DNA from: Cryobacterium breve
Lineage (GTDB): Bacteria; Actinomycetota; Actinomycetes; Actinomycetales; Microbacteriaceae
Length of the DNA: 64,000 bases
Direction of reading: 5' to 3'
Assembly (NCBI RefSeq): GCF_004402375.1
Contig: NZ_SOGJ01000012.1
Span: 8,908 to 72,907, forward strand
Shown: in pieces, positions 56,754 to 64,000 of the stretch
Layout: each line of letters starts with the position of its first letter
Numbering within the stretch: position 1 is the first letter of the stretch
Notes under the pieces: model-generated
What the model was told of the DNA's origin: nothing
The model's database searches: none
Seen by the model: only the letters and a program-made list of their open reading frames with translations
Program-made: the position numbers and the translations under genes

Positions 56754-57348
56754 CGTTCGCCTCCAATCTGGTGCGCAGCCTCGAGAGACTTCGACGGATA
56801 TGACTTTTCACGGTGCCGAGCGGCAATCCGAGGCTATCGGCGATTTGGGTGTGCGTGAGATCGTCATAGAACGCCAGCTGCATCACCTGTTGCGGAACCG
56901 GTCCGAGCCGGCGCAGTTCGTCGCGGATCAGGACGCGGTCCGCCACATCCGCCGACTCATCCGCTTGGCTCCGCTCGGTGTCGACGACGACGGCCTCTTC
57001 AACGCGGCGCCTGCGGGAACGGGCCTCATGGGCATCCGCCACGGTGTGCCGGGTGATTCCGACGAGCCAAGCCGGCAACGGCGACCGCGACGCATCGAAT
57101 CCGTCGCGCCCCTTCCAGGCGGCGATGAAGACCTTCTGGGTGACGTCCTCAGCCTCGCCCGCGTCGCCGAGTGAGCGCACGGCGATCGTGTAGACGAGGG
57201 ATGACCATCGGGCGTAGGCCTCGGCAAGCGCACGTTCGTCTCCCGCCCGAAATGCCAGTACAAGCTGGGCGTGGTCCTCGTCGTCGGTGATAGCCGTCAC
57301 GTCGTATCGGTGTCCCCCTGTTGGTGAGCGCATCGGGAGGTCGTACAT
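56740..57348 (-). CDS. ECF sigma factor (SigK-like)
   Basis: A 202-residue RNA polymerase sigma-70 factor of extracytoplasmic-function type. ATG 57348 ([12 protein letters not shown]) was chosen because GGAG lies 6 nt before it; an upstream GTG/ATG frame extends to 57402. Region 2 covers about 30-95 ([34 protein letters not shown]). Region 4 covers about 135-195 ([29 protein letters not shown]). Its activity is presumably held by the anti-sigma factor next to it. Likely targets include its own operon with sortase and DUF4397 genes. Confidence 0.9.
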   Translation of the reverse strand: MYDLPMRSPTGGHRYDVTAITDDEDHAQLVLAFRAGDERALAEAYARWSSLVYTIAVRSLGDAGEAEDVTQKVFIAAWKGRDGFDASRSPLPAWLVGITRHTVADAHEARSRRRRVEEAVVVDTERSQADESADVADRVLIRDELRRLGPVPQQVMQLAFYDDLTHTQIADSLGLPLGTVKSHIRRSLSRLRTRLEANDDTH

Positions 57349-57411
57349 GTCAGGCTCCGCCGGAGAGCGAGCCTCGACCACCGTGACGGCCAGCATAGCC
57401 ACACCTCTGGA

Positions 57412-58068
57412 TCATGCGATTGGATTCGCCGAAACGATCACGTTCGACAGATAGCTGCGGGCGTCGTAGTCGAACTCGCCGCCGCAGGTGACGAGTGTGA
57501 GCCGGCCGGGGCCGGCGCGGTCGAAGATCGAGTCCCAGGGGACATCCGCTTTGGTCACTGTTTGAACGGATTCCACCGCGTAGCGCCGCTCCTGGCCGTC
57601 TTCGGTGGTCACCACAATCTCGGTGCCGGCAGCCGCCGAGGCCAGCTCGGCGAACGGCCCGATGTCGTAGACCAAAGAGTCGACATGGGCGGCGACGACG
57701 GTCGCCCCGGCGGCACTGGCCGGTGACGGTCCGAAGCGGTACCAGGCGGCGACCGACGGGTCCCTGGGCAATTCCATCGCCCCATCGGCGGCCAGGCCCA
57801 CGGGCTCGATCGCCATGTCGATTGCAAGCGACTCGACACGGATGCGCTGGGGCGCCAGGGCCCTCGGAGCCTGGTTCTGGTCCAGGGCCGAACTGACGGT
57901 CGGCACCAGGTCCTCGGGGGCGGGCGCGGGCTCCGGCTTCGGCGCCGGGGCGGCTGAAGTCGGCGGCACGTAGGCCGTGGAGGAGGTTGTGCTCGGGGCG
58001 GTGGTGCACCCCGTGAGCAGGACAAGAGCCACAGCGAGCGCTGTGAAGGTGCCCACTGTGGCTCTCAT
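57412..58068 (-). CDS. Class F sortase
   Basis: A 218-residue secreted transpeptidase. The N-terminus has a signal with a lipobox-like LLTGC (Cys21), followed by a Pro/Ala-rich spacer (about 30-70). The sortase beta-barrel carries His128 (VVAAHVDSL), Cys195 (TLVTCGG) and Arg204 (YDARSYLSN), the complete catalytic triad. Class F enzymes are widespread in actinobacteria and anchor surface proteins with LPxTG-like signals. A DUF4397 protein with a membrane-anchor C-terminus is encoded 15 bp upstream and is a possible substrate. Confidence 0.92.
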   Translation of the reverse strand: MRATVGTFTALAVALVLLTGCTTAPSTTSSTAYVPPTSAAPAPKPEPAPAPEDLVPTVSSALDQNQAPRALAPQRIRVESLAIDMAIEPVGLAADGAMELPRDPSVAAWYRFGPSPASAAGATVVAAHVDSLVYDIGPFAELASAAAGTEIVVTTEDGQERRYAVESVQTVTKADVPWDSIFDRAGPGRLTLVTCGGEFDYDARSYLSNVIVSANPIA

Positions 58069-58083
58069 CGCACGATCCCTCTG

Positions 58084-58923
58084 CTAGCGGCGAACGGCGG
58101 ACAGGCGACGCACGCCGACGACGCCTGCGGCGATCAGGCCCATCAGCACGGCGGCAAAGCCACCGACCATGAGACCCGTGGAGCCGTCCGCCTGGTTGGT
58201 GGCGACAAGACCGGCCTCACCGGCAGGGATGCTGTCCGGGTTGGAGTGAAGTCCGTCAATGGTCTGAACGGCCAGGGCGAGGTTCTTGTCGGTCAGGCTG
58301 CCCCACGCGTAGACAATCGTGTTCGTGCCCTCGGCGACGTTGACGTCTGCCGGGCCGATCACCGGGTCGGTCGTTCCGGTTGCGGCGACGGCGGCCGAGA
58401 TAGTGCCGGCCGGCAACGTGAGCACGGATTCCTTCGGGTTCACCAGGGCGGTGATCGCGGCGGCTCCGTTGGCGAGGACATCCACCGCGGGGGCTGCTGC
58501 CACGTGGCGAACCGTCAGGCGGCCATCTCCGGCGGCGAGCTGCGAAATGTCGTTGGTGAACAGTGTCGCCGTAGGTTTTCCGGCTTCGTCGAGGTGCGCG
58601 GCGGCGGTGTAGTTCTTGCCGGCCTCGAGCGGGAGGTCGACCGGCCCGATGGCGGGCGCACTGGCATCCGCTGCGTCTGACGCGGTGATGGCCACCTTGT
58701 AGGTGCCGGCCGGCAGATCGAGTGGGCCGGCCAGGTCGCCCGGCTTGAAGTCGTCCAGGGTCAGCTTGTCGTTCACGTACACGTCGACCGTGAGGCCGGG
58801 GACTCCGTGGAGCACGGACAGCTTCGCGACGTCCTCCGCTGCCTGCGCCGGTGCGAGACCGCCGAGAGCAACAAGGGCGCCGAGGGCGCCGGCCGTCATT
58901 CCGATCTTGAGGGACTTGTGCAT
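58084..58923 (-). CDS. Secreted DUF4397 protein with C-terminal membrane anchor
   Basis: A 279-residue surface protein; ATG 58923 has AGGAGGAAACG before it. The signal peptide covers residues 1-32, ending APAQAA. Two DUF4397-type beta domains follow: KLSVLHGVPGLTVDVYVND near 38 and LTVRHVAAAPAVDVLANG near 140. The C-terminus has a transmembrane helix (GLMVGGFAAVLMGLIAAGVVG) and an RR-rich tail, the layout of a cell-wall sorting signal. LVATN upstream of the helix is a conceivable but non-standard sorting motif. First gene of DUF4397-sortase-sigma-anti-sigma. Confidence 0.88.
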   Translation of the reverse strand: MHKSLKIGMTAGALGALVALGGLAPAQAAEDVAKLSVLHGVPGLTVDVYVNDKLTLDDFKPGDLAGPLDLPAGTYKVAITASDAADASAPAIGPVDLPLEAGKNYTAAAHLDEAGKPTATLFTNDISQLAAGDGRLTVRHVAAAPAVDVLANGAAAITALVNPKESVLTLPAGTISAAVAATGTTDPVIGPADVNVAEGTNTIVYAWGSLTDKNLALAVQTIDGLHSNPDSIPAGEAGLVATNQADGSTGLMVGGFAAVLMGLIAAGVVGVRRLSAVRR

Positions 58924-59017
58924 CGTTTCCTCCTGCTTATGGGTCTGCGAGTGGGTCACTCTCGAGAGAGGCTGAATGCCGCTCTTACACTCACTTCTCC
59001 TCGGGAGCGGTCAACGG

Positions 59018-59029
59018 ATGCACGTGCAT
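59018..59029. promoter_or_regulatory. Palindrome upstream of the DUF4397 gene
   Basis: ATGCACGTGCAT is a perfect 12-bp palindrome about 95 bp upstream of the DUF4397 start, beside a minus-strand TTGACC and TGTAAG that could be promoter hexamers. Its role is unknown. Confidence 0.3.
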
Positions 59030-59070
59030 GGAAATATTCTGAACGATACTTCGTCGCGTGTCTTGTCGCG

Positions 59071-60459
59071 CTATTTCGTTGCCGCGCTGTGCAGTGATAG
59101 GTCTCGACGGAAGATCACCAGCACCAGCACCAGAGAGAGGGCCGAGACCCCGGCCCCACCGGCGAACATCACGGGGTACCCCAGCCAGGGCTCAAGCAGG
59201 GACAGAGCCAGCGGCACGAAGAACCCCAGGTAGGTGATGCCGTAGTAGATCGCGGTCAGCCGGGCGAGGTGGTCGGGCGGCGCGATCCGCTGCACCTCCT
59301 GCAGCCCTGACACCATCATCAGTCCGTAGGCGGCGCCGAGCAGGGCCGCAGCCGGCAGGATCAGCCAGAGCCGCGGCGGGCTCACGGCCACGGATGCGAG
59401 CAGCAGAGAACCGATGGTCAGCATCAGCGCGAGCATGATGCCCCGGGCGTTGTGGCCCGCGGTGATCCGATGGCTGAACAGCTGCAGCGACGCGCCCGCG
59501 ACGAGGGCCACCACGCAGAGCAGCGCCGCGAACGCCACCGGGGCAGACGGGATCTCGGCGGCGGCGAGTGCCGGCAGGACGGCGTAGGCGGTCGTGGCCG
59601 TGCCGAAAACCCAGGGGGCCACCGGCACGATCAGAAGCAGGAACCGCGGGTAGGGCGAGGTGGCCGGGCGGGCGGGCAGCAGCGCGCCAGGCGGGGTGCG
59701 CAGCCCCTGGGACTCCGGGGTGCGCAGCCCCTGGGACTCCGGGGTGCGCAGCCCCTGGGACTCCGGGGTGCGCAGCAGTAGCAGGCCGAACACCATGGCG
59801 ATGACCGTGTGCGCCGCGTAGGGCAGCATGCCGGGGAAGGGCGCCCACTGGGCCAACACGCCGGAGCTCGCCGCGCCGAGGGCGAAGCCGAGCGACAGGG
59901 CTATGGTCGCCCGCCGCGCACCAGAGGCCAGGTCGGCTCCCCGATCGAAGGGTTTGGCGGAAAGTTCCTTCACCCAGCTGGTGCCCACGGCCATGGCCAG
60001 GCCCAGGGCGACCCCGGATAGGATGCGGCCGGCCAGCAGCAGGGGAACGTTGCCTGCCGAGACGGCCAGCAGCACACTCCCGGCGATTGCGATCCACGGT
60101 GCGGGCAGCATCAGCGGCCGGCGGCCGAACCGGTCGGACAGCGGACCGGCGATGAGCAGGGCCGGGATGATGCCGAGCACGTAGGCGCCGAGCAGCAGGT
60201 TCGCGAGCTGGTTCGAGAACCCGTCGTCCTGCCGGTACATCACCAGCAGCGGGGTGAATTCGTTGCCACCCCAGGCAACGGCGAAAATCGCGGCGGCCGG
60301 TGCCAGCCAGAATCGTCTGCCCTGGGTCTTGCTCTCGGTGCTGGCGCCTGTCCCGGTGCCCGCGCCTGTCGTGCCCGCACCTGTCCCGATGCCCGCGCCT
60401 GTCGTGCCCGCACCTGTCCCGGTGCCCGACGCCATCGCATCCTGGATGTCGATTGTCAT
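59071..60459 (-). CDS. MFS transporter with repeat-bearing N-terminus and central loop
   Basis: A 462-residue, 12-helix major facilitator (ATG 60459, MTIDIQDAMASG; TTG 60483 is an alternative). RQDDGFSNQLANLLLGAYVLG and GPLSDRFGRRPLML are typical helix 1-3 elements, so it is probably an efflux or uptake carrier of the DHA-type. Two segments look repeat-expanded: residues ~13-40 of Gly/Thr/Ala (TGAGTTGAG units) and an 8-residue unit (SQGLRTPE) present three times in the cytoplasmic loop between helices 6 and 7. The substrate is unknown. Confidence 0.82.
   Translation of the reverse strand: MTIDIQDAMASGTGTGAGTTGAGIGTGAGTTGAGTGTGASTESKTQGRRFWLAPAAAIFAVAWGGNEFTPLLVMYRQDDGFSNQLANLLLGAYVLGIIPALLIAGPLSDRFGRRPLMLPAPWIAIAGSVLLAVSAGNVPLLLAGRILSGVALGLAMAVGTSWVKELSAKPFDRGADLASGARRATIALSLGFALGAASSGVLAQWAPFPGMLPYAAHTVIAMVFGLLLLRTPESQGLRTPESQGLRTPESQGLRTPPGALLPARPATSPYPRFLLLIVPVAPWVFGTATTAYAVLPALAAAEIPSAPVAFAALLCVVALVAGASLQLFSHRITAGHNARGIMLALMLTIGSLLLASVAVSPPRLWLILPAAALLGAAYGLMMVSGLQEVQRIAPPDHLARLTAIYYGITYLGFFVPLALSLLEPWLGYPVMFAGGAGVSALSLVLVLVIFRRDLSLHSAATK
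59693..59764 (-). repeat. 24-bp in-frame tandem repeat in the MFS gene, three copies
   Basis: Units at 59693, 59717 and 59741, then a partial copy from 59765; identical as far as can be read. Each encodes 8 residues in the central loop of the transporter. Confidence 0.93.
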
Positions 60460-60581
60460 GACGGTCCCCCGGTCGGCATTCAACGGGCTCGCCAGCGAGG
60501 CCCCTTCTTCTCCAGCCTACGGGAGGCAGCCCCGGCAAGGCCGAGCCCGGCAGGGCAGGGCCCAAGGCCGAGCCTGCCCGT

Positions 60582-60689
60582 GTGGCCAACTCAGGACATC
60601 CGTTATCTGGGTGGCCCTGCCGCCCCAGACCAGTGCGCAACCCGCACGGATGTCCGGCCCCGCCCGGTCAGATCTCCTGAGTTAGCCCC
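60582..60689. repeat. Family A palindrome-ended repeat, copy A8 (108 bp)
   Basis: Ends GTGGCCAACTCAGGACATC and GATCTCCTGAGTTAGCCCC. The interior GCCCCAGACCAGTGCGC is the reverse complement of the CGCACTGGTTCGGGGC-type core of A3/A4, so the core is inverted relative to those copies. Confidence 0.83.
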
Positions 60690-60791
60690 GCCACCCGCCA
60701 CCCGCCGGTTGCAGCGCTGCAGCCTCTGCCCGGGGCGAAGCGGCTCGTCTGCGGTTGGGACAGGCACCACGCGCTCCGCCCCGTGGAACGA

Positions 60792-60874
60792 ACGAATTCG
60801 ACGGAGATTTTGGGAGAAATGCCAGTTTCCGGAGGTGTTGAGGGCGATATGGGCAAAATCTCCGTCGAATTCGT
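60792..60874. repeat. Family B palindrome-ended repeat, copy B3 (83 bp)
   Basis: Perfect 20-bp terminal inverted repeat: ACGAATTCGACGGAGATTTT at 60792-60811 and its complement at 60855-60874. It lies 13 bp beyond the stop codon of the alpha/beta hydrolase. Confidence 0.9.
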
Positions 60875-60887
60875 CAGGGGCGGGGGC

Positions 60888-61757
60888 TCAGTCCAGAAAG
60901 TGCAGCGCCGCCCGCTTGAACTCGCGAGAGGTGAGCGTGTTCACGTGGTCCCGGCCCGCCAGTTCGAGGTACTCGGATCCGCGCGCGCGGGCGACCTCTG
61001 CAACGCCTGCCGGGATGGAATCGGCGCCGCCCGCGACGTAGAGCACGGGAATCTCGGCCGGCACGTCGAGCGAGGAACCGGCCACCCCGCCGACGCAGGC
61101 CACGAGGGCCTCACGATCGGCGCCGGCGGTGATCGCTGCTCCGAGTACGGCCGCGATCGACGGGTCTGCGGAAACGGTGCCATCGGTCACGAACCGGCGC
61201 ACGGCATCCGGATGCCACGTCTCGAACAGTTCGTCAGGCCCGGCCCCACCGAGCACCAGGTGGTGCACCCGATCCGGAGCCAGCCGCGCGAGCGCCGCCG
61301 CCACGCGCGCGCCCATCGAGTAGGCGATCACGTCCACCTGCTCGAGCCCCAGGGCGTCGAGCACCACGACGAGGTCAGCGGCCAGCTGCCGAGGCAGGTA
61401 GTCGTCGACCCGATGCGGCTTGTCGCTCCGGCCGTGCCCGCGCAGATCGGGTGTGATTACGCCGCGGCCCGCATCCTGCACGGCCCGCACCCAGCCAGTG
61501 CCAGCCCAGGTGACCTGCGCCGTGGACGCGAACCCGTGCACGAGCAGCACCGGGCGGTCCCCGGGCACAAAACCGTAGGCTATCCGAACACCGTCTAGGC
61601 GACGGGCGAAGAGCACTCCGCCCGCGGACGTCGAATCAGCCGATCCGGCGAAACCAGCCGACCCACCCGACCCGCCAAACCCACCCGACCCGCCCGATCC
61701 CGCTGACCCGCCCGATCCGACCATTCCGGTCACGCCCGCCGGCCCTCCCGCACCCAC
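60888..61757 (-). CDS. Alpha/beta hydrolase
   Basis: A 289-residue serine hydrolase if read from GTG 61757, which directly follows the pncA stop. The first ~45 residues are almost only Gly/Ser/Ala and probably not part of the fold, so the true start may be later. Fold elements: PVLLVHGFAST (oxyanion loop), DLRGHGRSDKPH, nucleophile Ser in VIAYSMGARVA, and a C-terminal LAGRDHVNTL supplying the His. The order is that of esterase/lipase-like or C-C hydrolases. The substrate is unknown. Family B copy B3 lies just after it. Confidence 0.83.
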   Translation of the reverse strand: MGAGGPAGVTGMVGSGGSAGSGGSGGFGGSGGSAGFAGSADSTSAGGVLFARRLDGVRIAYGFVPGDRPVLLVHGFASTAQVTWAGTGWVRAVQDAGRGVITPDLRGHGRSDKPHRVDDYLPRQLAADLVVVLDALGLEQVDVIAYSMGARVAAALARLAPDRVHHLVLGGAGPDELFETWHPDAVRRFVTDGTVSADPSIAAVLGAAITAGADREALVACVGGVAGSSLDVPAEIPVLYVAGGADSIPAGVAEVARARGSEYLELAGRDHVNTLTSREFKRAALHFLD

Positions 61758-62348
61758 CTAGGCGACCACGTCGGAGGTGACGAGGAGGGCGCCGGCGTGG
61801 CCCAGCTCGGCCAGGGCGGCGTTGCTCGATTCCCGGGCGACACCGGCGACCAGGTCGGTCAGCACGCGCACGTGCTGACCGTGTTCGAGGGCGTCCAGGC
61901 CCGAGGCGCGAACGCAGTGGTCGGTGGCCAGCCCGACGATGTCGATGTCGGTTACCCCGTTGGCGATCAGCAGTTCGCCCGTCTTCTCGCCTCCCTCGGA
62001 GACGCCGTCGAAGATCGAATAGCCGGCCTCCCCCTGGCCCTTGCGAATGTGGATGGTCGTGTCCGCTACCAGCAGCGACGGGTGGTACTCCGCGCCGAGG
62101 GTGTCCGCTACGCAGTGCACGGGCCAGGTCTCCGTGTAGTCGGGTTCTCCCTCCCGCGCGAAGTGGCCGCCGTTGTCACTGTCGGGGTCGTGCCAGTCTC
62201 GGGAGGCGAAGATCACGTCATAGGCCTCCGGATGTTCCAGGAGCAGCGCGCTGATCCCCGCGGCCACCGCAGACCCACCCTCCACTGCGAGGGCCCCGCC
62301 CTCGGTGAAGTCATTTTGAACGTCGATGATGAACAGGGCCCTGGTCAC
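61758..62348 (-). CDS. pncA: Nicotinamidase / isochorismatase family hydrolase
   Basis: A 196-residue enzyme deamidating nicotinamide to nicotinate in NAD salvage. The catalytic triad is Asp9 (FIIDVQNDF), Lys102 (HIRKGQG) and Cys144 (ATDHCVRAS). Metal ligands fit Asp51, His53, His62 and His78 in SRDWHDPDSDNGGHF and WPVHCV. The VQNDF and TDHCV motifs are those of PncA rather than of isochorismatases. The stop directly abuts the start used for the hydrolase gene, so the two are probably co-transcribed. Confidence 0.92.
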   Translation of the reverse strand: MTRALFIIDVQNDFTEGGALAVEGGSAVAAGISALLLEHPEAYDVIFASRDWHDPDSDNGGHFAREGEPDYTETWPVHCVADTLGAEYHPSLLVADTTIHIRKGQGEAGYSIFDGVSEGGEKTGELLIANGVTDIDIVGLATDHCVRASGLDALEHGQHVRVLTDLVAGVARESSNAALAELGHAGALLVTSDVVA

Positions 62349-62376
62349 GGACTACTCCTTCTCTCGCCGGTTGAGT

Positions 62377-63813
62377 TCAGGAGTTCGACAGGTTGCCGCC
62401 ACAGCGGAAGAATCCCGCGGCAATGGTGTCGAGCGCCTGCTTCGCATTATCGCTCACATCCCCAAGGGCGTAAACGGCGAAGGTGAGCGGCGTGCCGTCG
62501 GCCGCCCGGATGACGCCGGACAGCGTGTAGCCGGTATCGATCCAGCCCGTCTTGGCGAAGACGGCACCGTCGGCCACCGCGTTGTCTCCCGTGAATCGGT
62601 CGCTGTAGGACAGCGACCCGGTGGGTCCGCCGGCCACCGGCAGCCCGTCGAAGATCACGCCGAGGTTGCCATCGCGCGCGTTGATCTTCACGAACAGTCG
62701 GGCGAGGTAGGCCGGCGGGACGGCGTTGTCGTCGCTGAGACCCGAGCCGTCCCGGATGACGATCCCGGTCGTGTCGACGCCGTAGGAGTCGAGCGCGGTG
62801 ACGATCGACTCCTGCAGGGCGCCGAAGGTGTTGCCGGCCCCCGATTCCACCGCAACGAGTCGGGCGAGCATCTCGGCGAGCGCGTTGTCCGACACGATCA
62901 ACGACTGCCCGATCAGCACAGACACGGGTTGGGACTGCACCGTGGCGAGCGCGGCAGCCCCGGCCGGGGCGGTGCCGCGGCTGATCTTCACGTCGCCGCC
63001 GAGCGCATCGGCGAAGGCCTGCCCGGCACGTCCGACCGGGTCGGTGCTGCGGGCCGAGGTGTGCCGCGACGGGTCGTCCCGATCGCCGTCGACCTGGAGG
63101 GCGGTCACGTCGGGCATCGACCCGGCGTTGCGTTCCAGCTCGTCCCAGCTCGGTTCCCAGCCGGGGCCATCGAAGAGCGAGGAGTCCAGCACGAGCGAGG
63201 TGATCGGCGGGTTGACCGGGTTGGCCTGCCAGGCGGCGAGGGTCTGGTGGGCGAGATCGTCGAGGTGGGCGGCGCCGGGATAGACGGACTCGGTGCCGGT
63301 GGGCAGCCGGGTCAGGGTCACGTCTCCCCCGCCGATCAGAACGACCGAGCCTGGCTCGCTGCCGGCGACGACGGTGGTCCTGACCCGGTGGTCCGGTCCG
63401 AGCACGTCGAGCGCGGCGGCGCTGGTCAGCACCTTCAGCACGCTCGCGGTGCGTGACGGTGTGCTGCCGCCGCGGTCGAAGAGCACCTCGCCGGTGGTGG
63501 CGTTCCGCACCTGAGCCTGAAAGTTCGCCAACCTCGGGTCGGCGGCGAGAGCCGCGACCGAGCAGGTGCGCAAGGCGCTGGCCGCGGAGGCGTCGGCGGG
63601 CACCGGGCGTCCGGGGGCAAGGGTCGGCGTGGTCAGGCTGTCGTTCGATTTCACCGCGGCGACGGATGCCGTGGCGGCCGCCTCCGGGGCACGGGTCGCG
63701 GCCCCGGCAGCGAAGGCTCCGGTGCCCAGCAGCAGCACCGCGACGGCGACAGCCGTGACTCGTGTGCGCAGGGGCGTCAGTTCTTCCACCCGAGCACTGT
63801 ACCTGCCGCGCAT
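62377..63813 (-). CDS. dacB: D-alanyl-D-alanine carboxypeptidase/endopeptidase (PBP4 type)
   Basis: A 478-residue class C penicillin-binding protein (ATG 63813; GTG 63789 and GTG 63828 are alternatives). An N-terminal signal/anchor helix covers ~17-40. The active site is SVLK (Ser124-Lys127), with SDN in IVSDNALAEML and KTG in VFAKTGWIDTG. The inserted domain between SxxK and SxN, and the C-terminal VYALGDVSDNAKQALD, fit the DacB family. It trims or cleaves peptidoglycan cross-links outside the membrane. Confidence 0.92.
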   Translation of the reverse strand: MRGRYSARVEELTPLRTRVTAVAVAVLLLGTGAFAAGAATRAPEAAATASVAAVKSNDSLTTPTLAPGRPVPADASAASALRTCSVAALAADPRLANFQAQVRNATTGEVLFDRGGSTPSRTASVLKVLTSAAALDVLGPDHRVRTTVVAGSEPGSVVLIGGGDVTLTRLPTGTESVYPGAAHLDDLAHQTLAAWQANPVNPPITSLVLDSSLFDGPGWEPSWDELERNAGSMPDVTALQVDGDRDDPSRHTSARSTDPVGRAGQAFADALGGDVKISRGTAPAGAAALATVQSQPVSVLIGQSLIVSDNALAEMLARLVAVESGAGNTFGALQESIVTALDSYGVDTTGIVIRDGSGLSDDNAVPPAYLARLFVKINARDGNLGVIFDGLPVAGGPTGSLSYSDRFTGDNAVADGAVFAKTGWIDTGYTLSGVIRAADGTPLTFAVYALGDVSDNAKQALDTIAAGFFRCGGNLSNS

Positions 63814-63841
63814 GTGAGGCACCCTCACTCGGGCGCGGCGG

Positions 63842-64000
63842 CTAGCCCGTGGCGGTTATGGCGGCCTGCCGGGCCCTGAACCAGGAGGCCAGCGCGGCGG
63901 CCGGCAGCGGGCGTGAGATGTAGAACCCCTGCGCCTCGTCGCAGCCGTAGCCGATCAGCGCGGCGTAGGCGATCGCATCCTCGACACCCTCGGCCACCAT
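63842..64000 (-). CDS. C-terminal end of an EAL-domain (c-di-GMP phosphodiesterase-type) protein
   Basis: Only the last 52 residues and the stop lie in the window. They read VAEGVEDAIAYAALIGYGCD then EAQGFYISRPLP, the end of an EAL domain (the AEGVE loop and the DxxQGxxxSRP motif). Catalytic activity cannot be judged because the metal-binding EAL motif is off the right edge. The last residues after SRPLP (about 20) form a short tail. Confidence 0.88.
   Translation of the reverse strand: MVAEGVEDAIAYAALIGYGCDEAQGFYISRPLPAAALASWFRARQAAITATG

Larger units (their letters stand above)
60460..60887. other. Non-coding gap with one family A and one family B repeat
   Basis: This 428-bp region between the MFS start and the hydrolase stop contains family A copy A8 and family B copy B3, about 100 bp apart. 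It is the only place in the window where both families occur in one gap. No other feature was found. Confidence 0.65.

Overview
This is a GC-rich, gene-dense window from an actinobacterial chromosome. The best fit is Microbacteriaceae (a Cryobacterium-like organism). That placement is inferred from gene content and codon bias, not from any marker RNA: I found no rRNA or tRNA gene. Supporting content includes a RamB-type regulator opposite a GTP-dependent PEP carboxykinase, an actinobacterial sdhCDAB operon, a class F sortase beside an ECF sigma/anti-sigma pair, an FMN-riboswitch rib operon, and an IdeR/DtxR-type iron box.

Layout. 1-2.8 kb: the start of a BMP-type lipoprotein, mannose-1-phosphate guanylyltransferase and a GT4 mannosyltransferase. 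2.9-6.4 kb: succinate dehydrogenase, closed by a strong terminator. 6.5-10.5 kb: YihY-family membrane protein, exonuclease III, trpS and a HAD hydrolase. 10.5-12.2 kb: a DUF559-like gene set among palindrome-ended repeats. 12.2-24.2 kb: a large glycerol/dihydroxyacetone locus. It holds glpD-glpF-glpK, a SorC-type regulator, glycerol dehydrogenase, and dhaK-dhaL-dhaM in which DhaM is fused to HPr and Enzyme I, all facing an IclR regulator. Glycerol can therefore be handled either by phosphorylation then oxidation, or by oxidation then PEP-dependent phosphorylation. 24.2-27.9 kb: FMN riboswitch and ribD-ribE-ribBA-ribH. 28-34.4 kb: MHS transporter, a DrrA-like ABC exporter and an ABC exporter half with an inserted Ala-rich segment. 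34.5-38 kb: pckG and ramB. 38.4-42.4 kb: iron ABC importer under an IdeR-like box. 42.4-45.5 kb: HSD10-like dehydrogenase, thiolase and an RNA methyltransferase.

45.5-55.9 kb is the most accessory-looking part. An IclR regulator with a repeat-expanded N-terminus precedes a homoprotocatechuate (3,4-dihydroxyphenylacetate) meta-cleavage operon: MHS transporter, a FAH-RraA fusion protein, a GntR regulator, a DapA-family aldolase, CHMS dehydrogenase and homoprotocatechuate 2,3-dioxygenase. 55.9-59 kb: DUF4397 protein, sortase F, ECF sigma and anti-sigma in one operon. 59-64 kb: MFS transporter, alpha/beta hydrolase, nicotinamidase, PBP4-type D,D-carboxypeptidase and the end of an EAL-domain protein.

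The most unusual signal is non-coding. Eight copies of a 96-108 bp element (family A) have ends reading GTGGCTAACTCAGGAGAT / ATCTCCTGAGTTRGCCAC. Three copies of a second element (family B), each 83 bp, have ends reading ACGAATTCGACGGAGATT and its complement. One 94 bp element (family C) has the same architecture. All are intergenic, none carries a gene, and the arms of all three families contain a GGAG/CTCC core. Separately, the window is rich in short tandem repeats of 7 to 33 bp, both between genes and in frame within genes.
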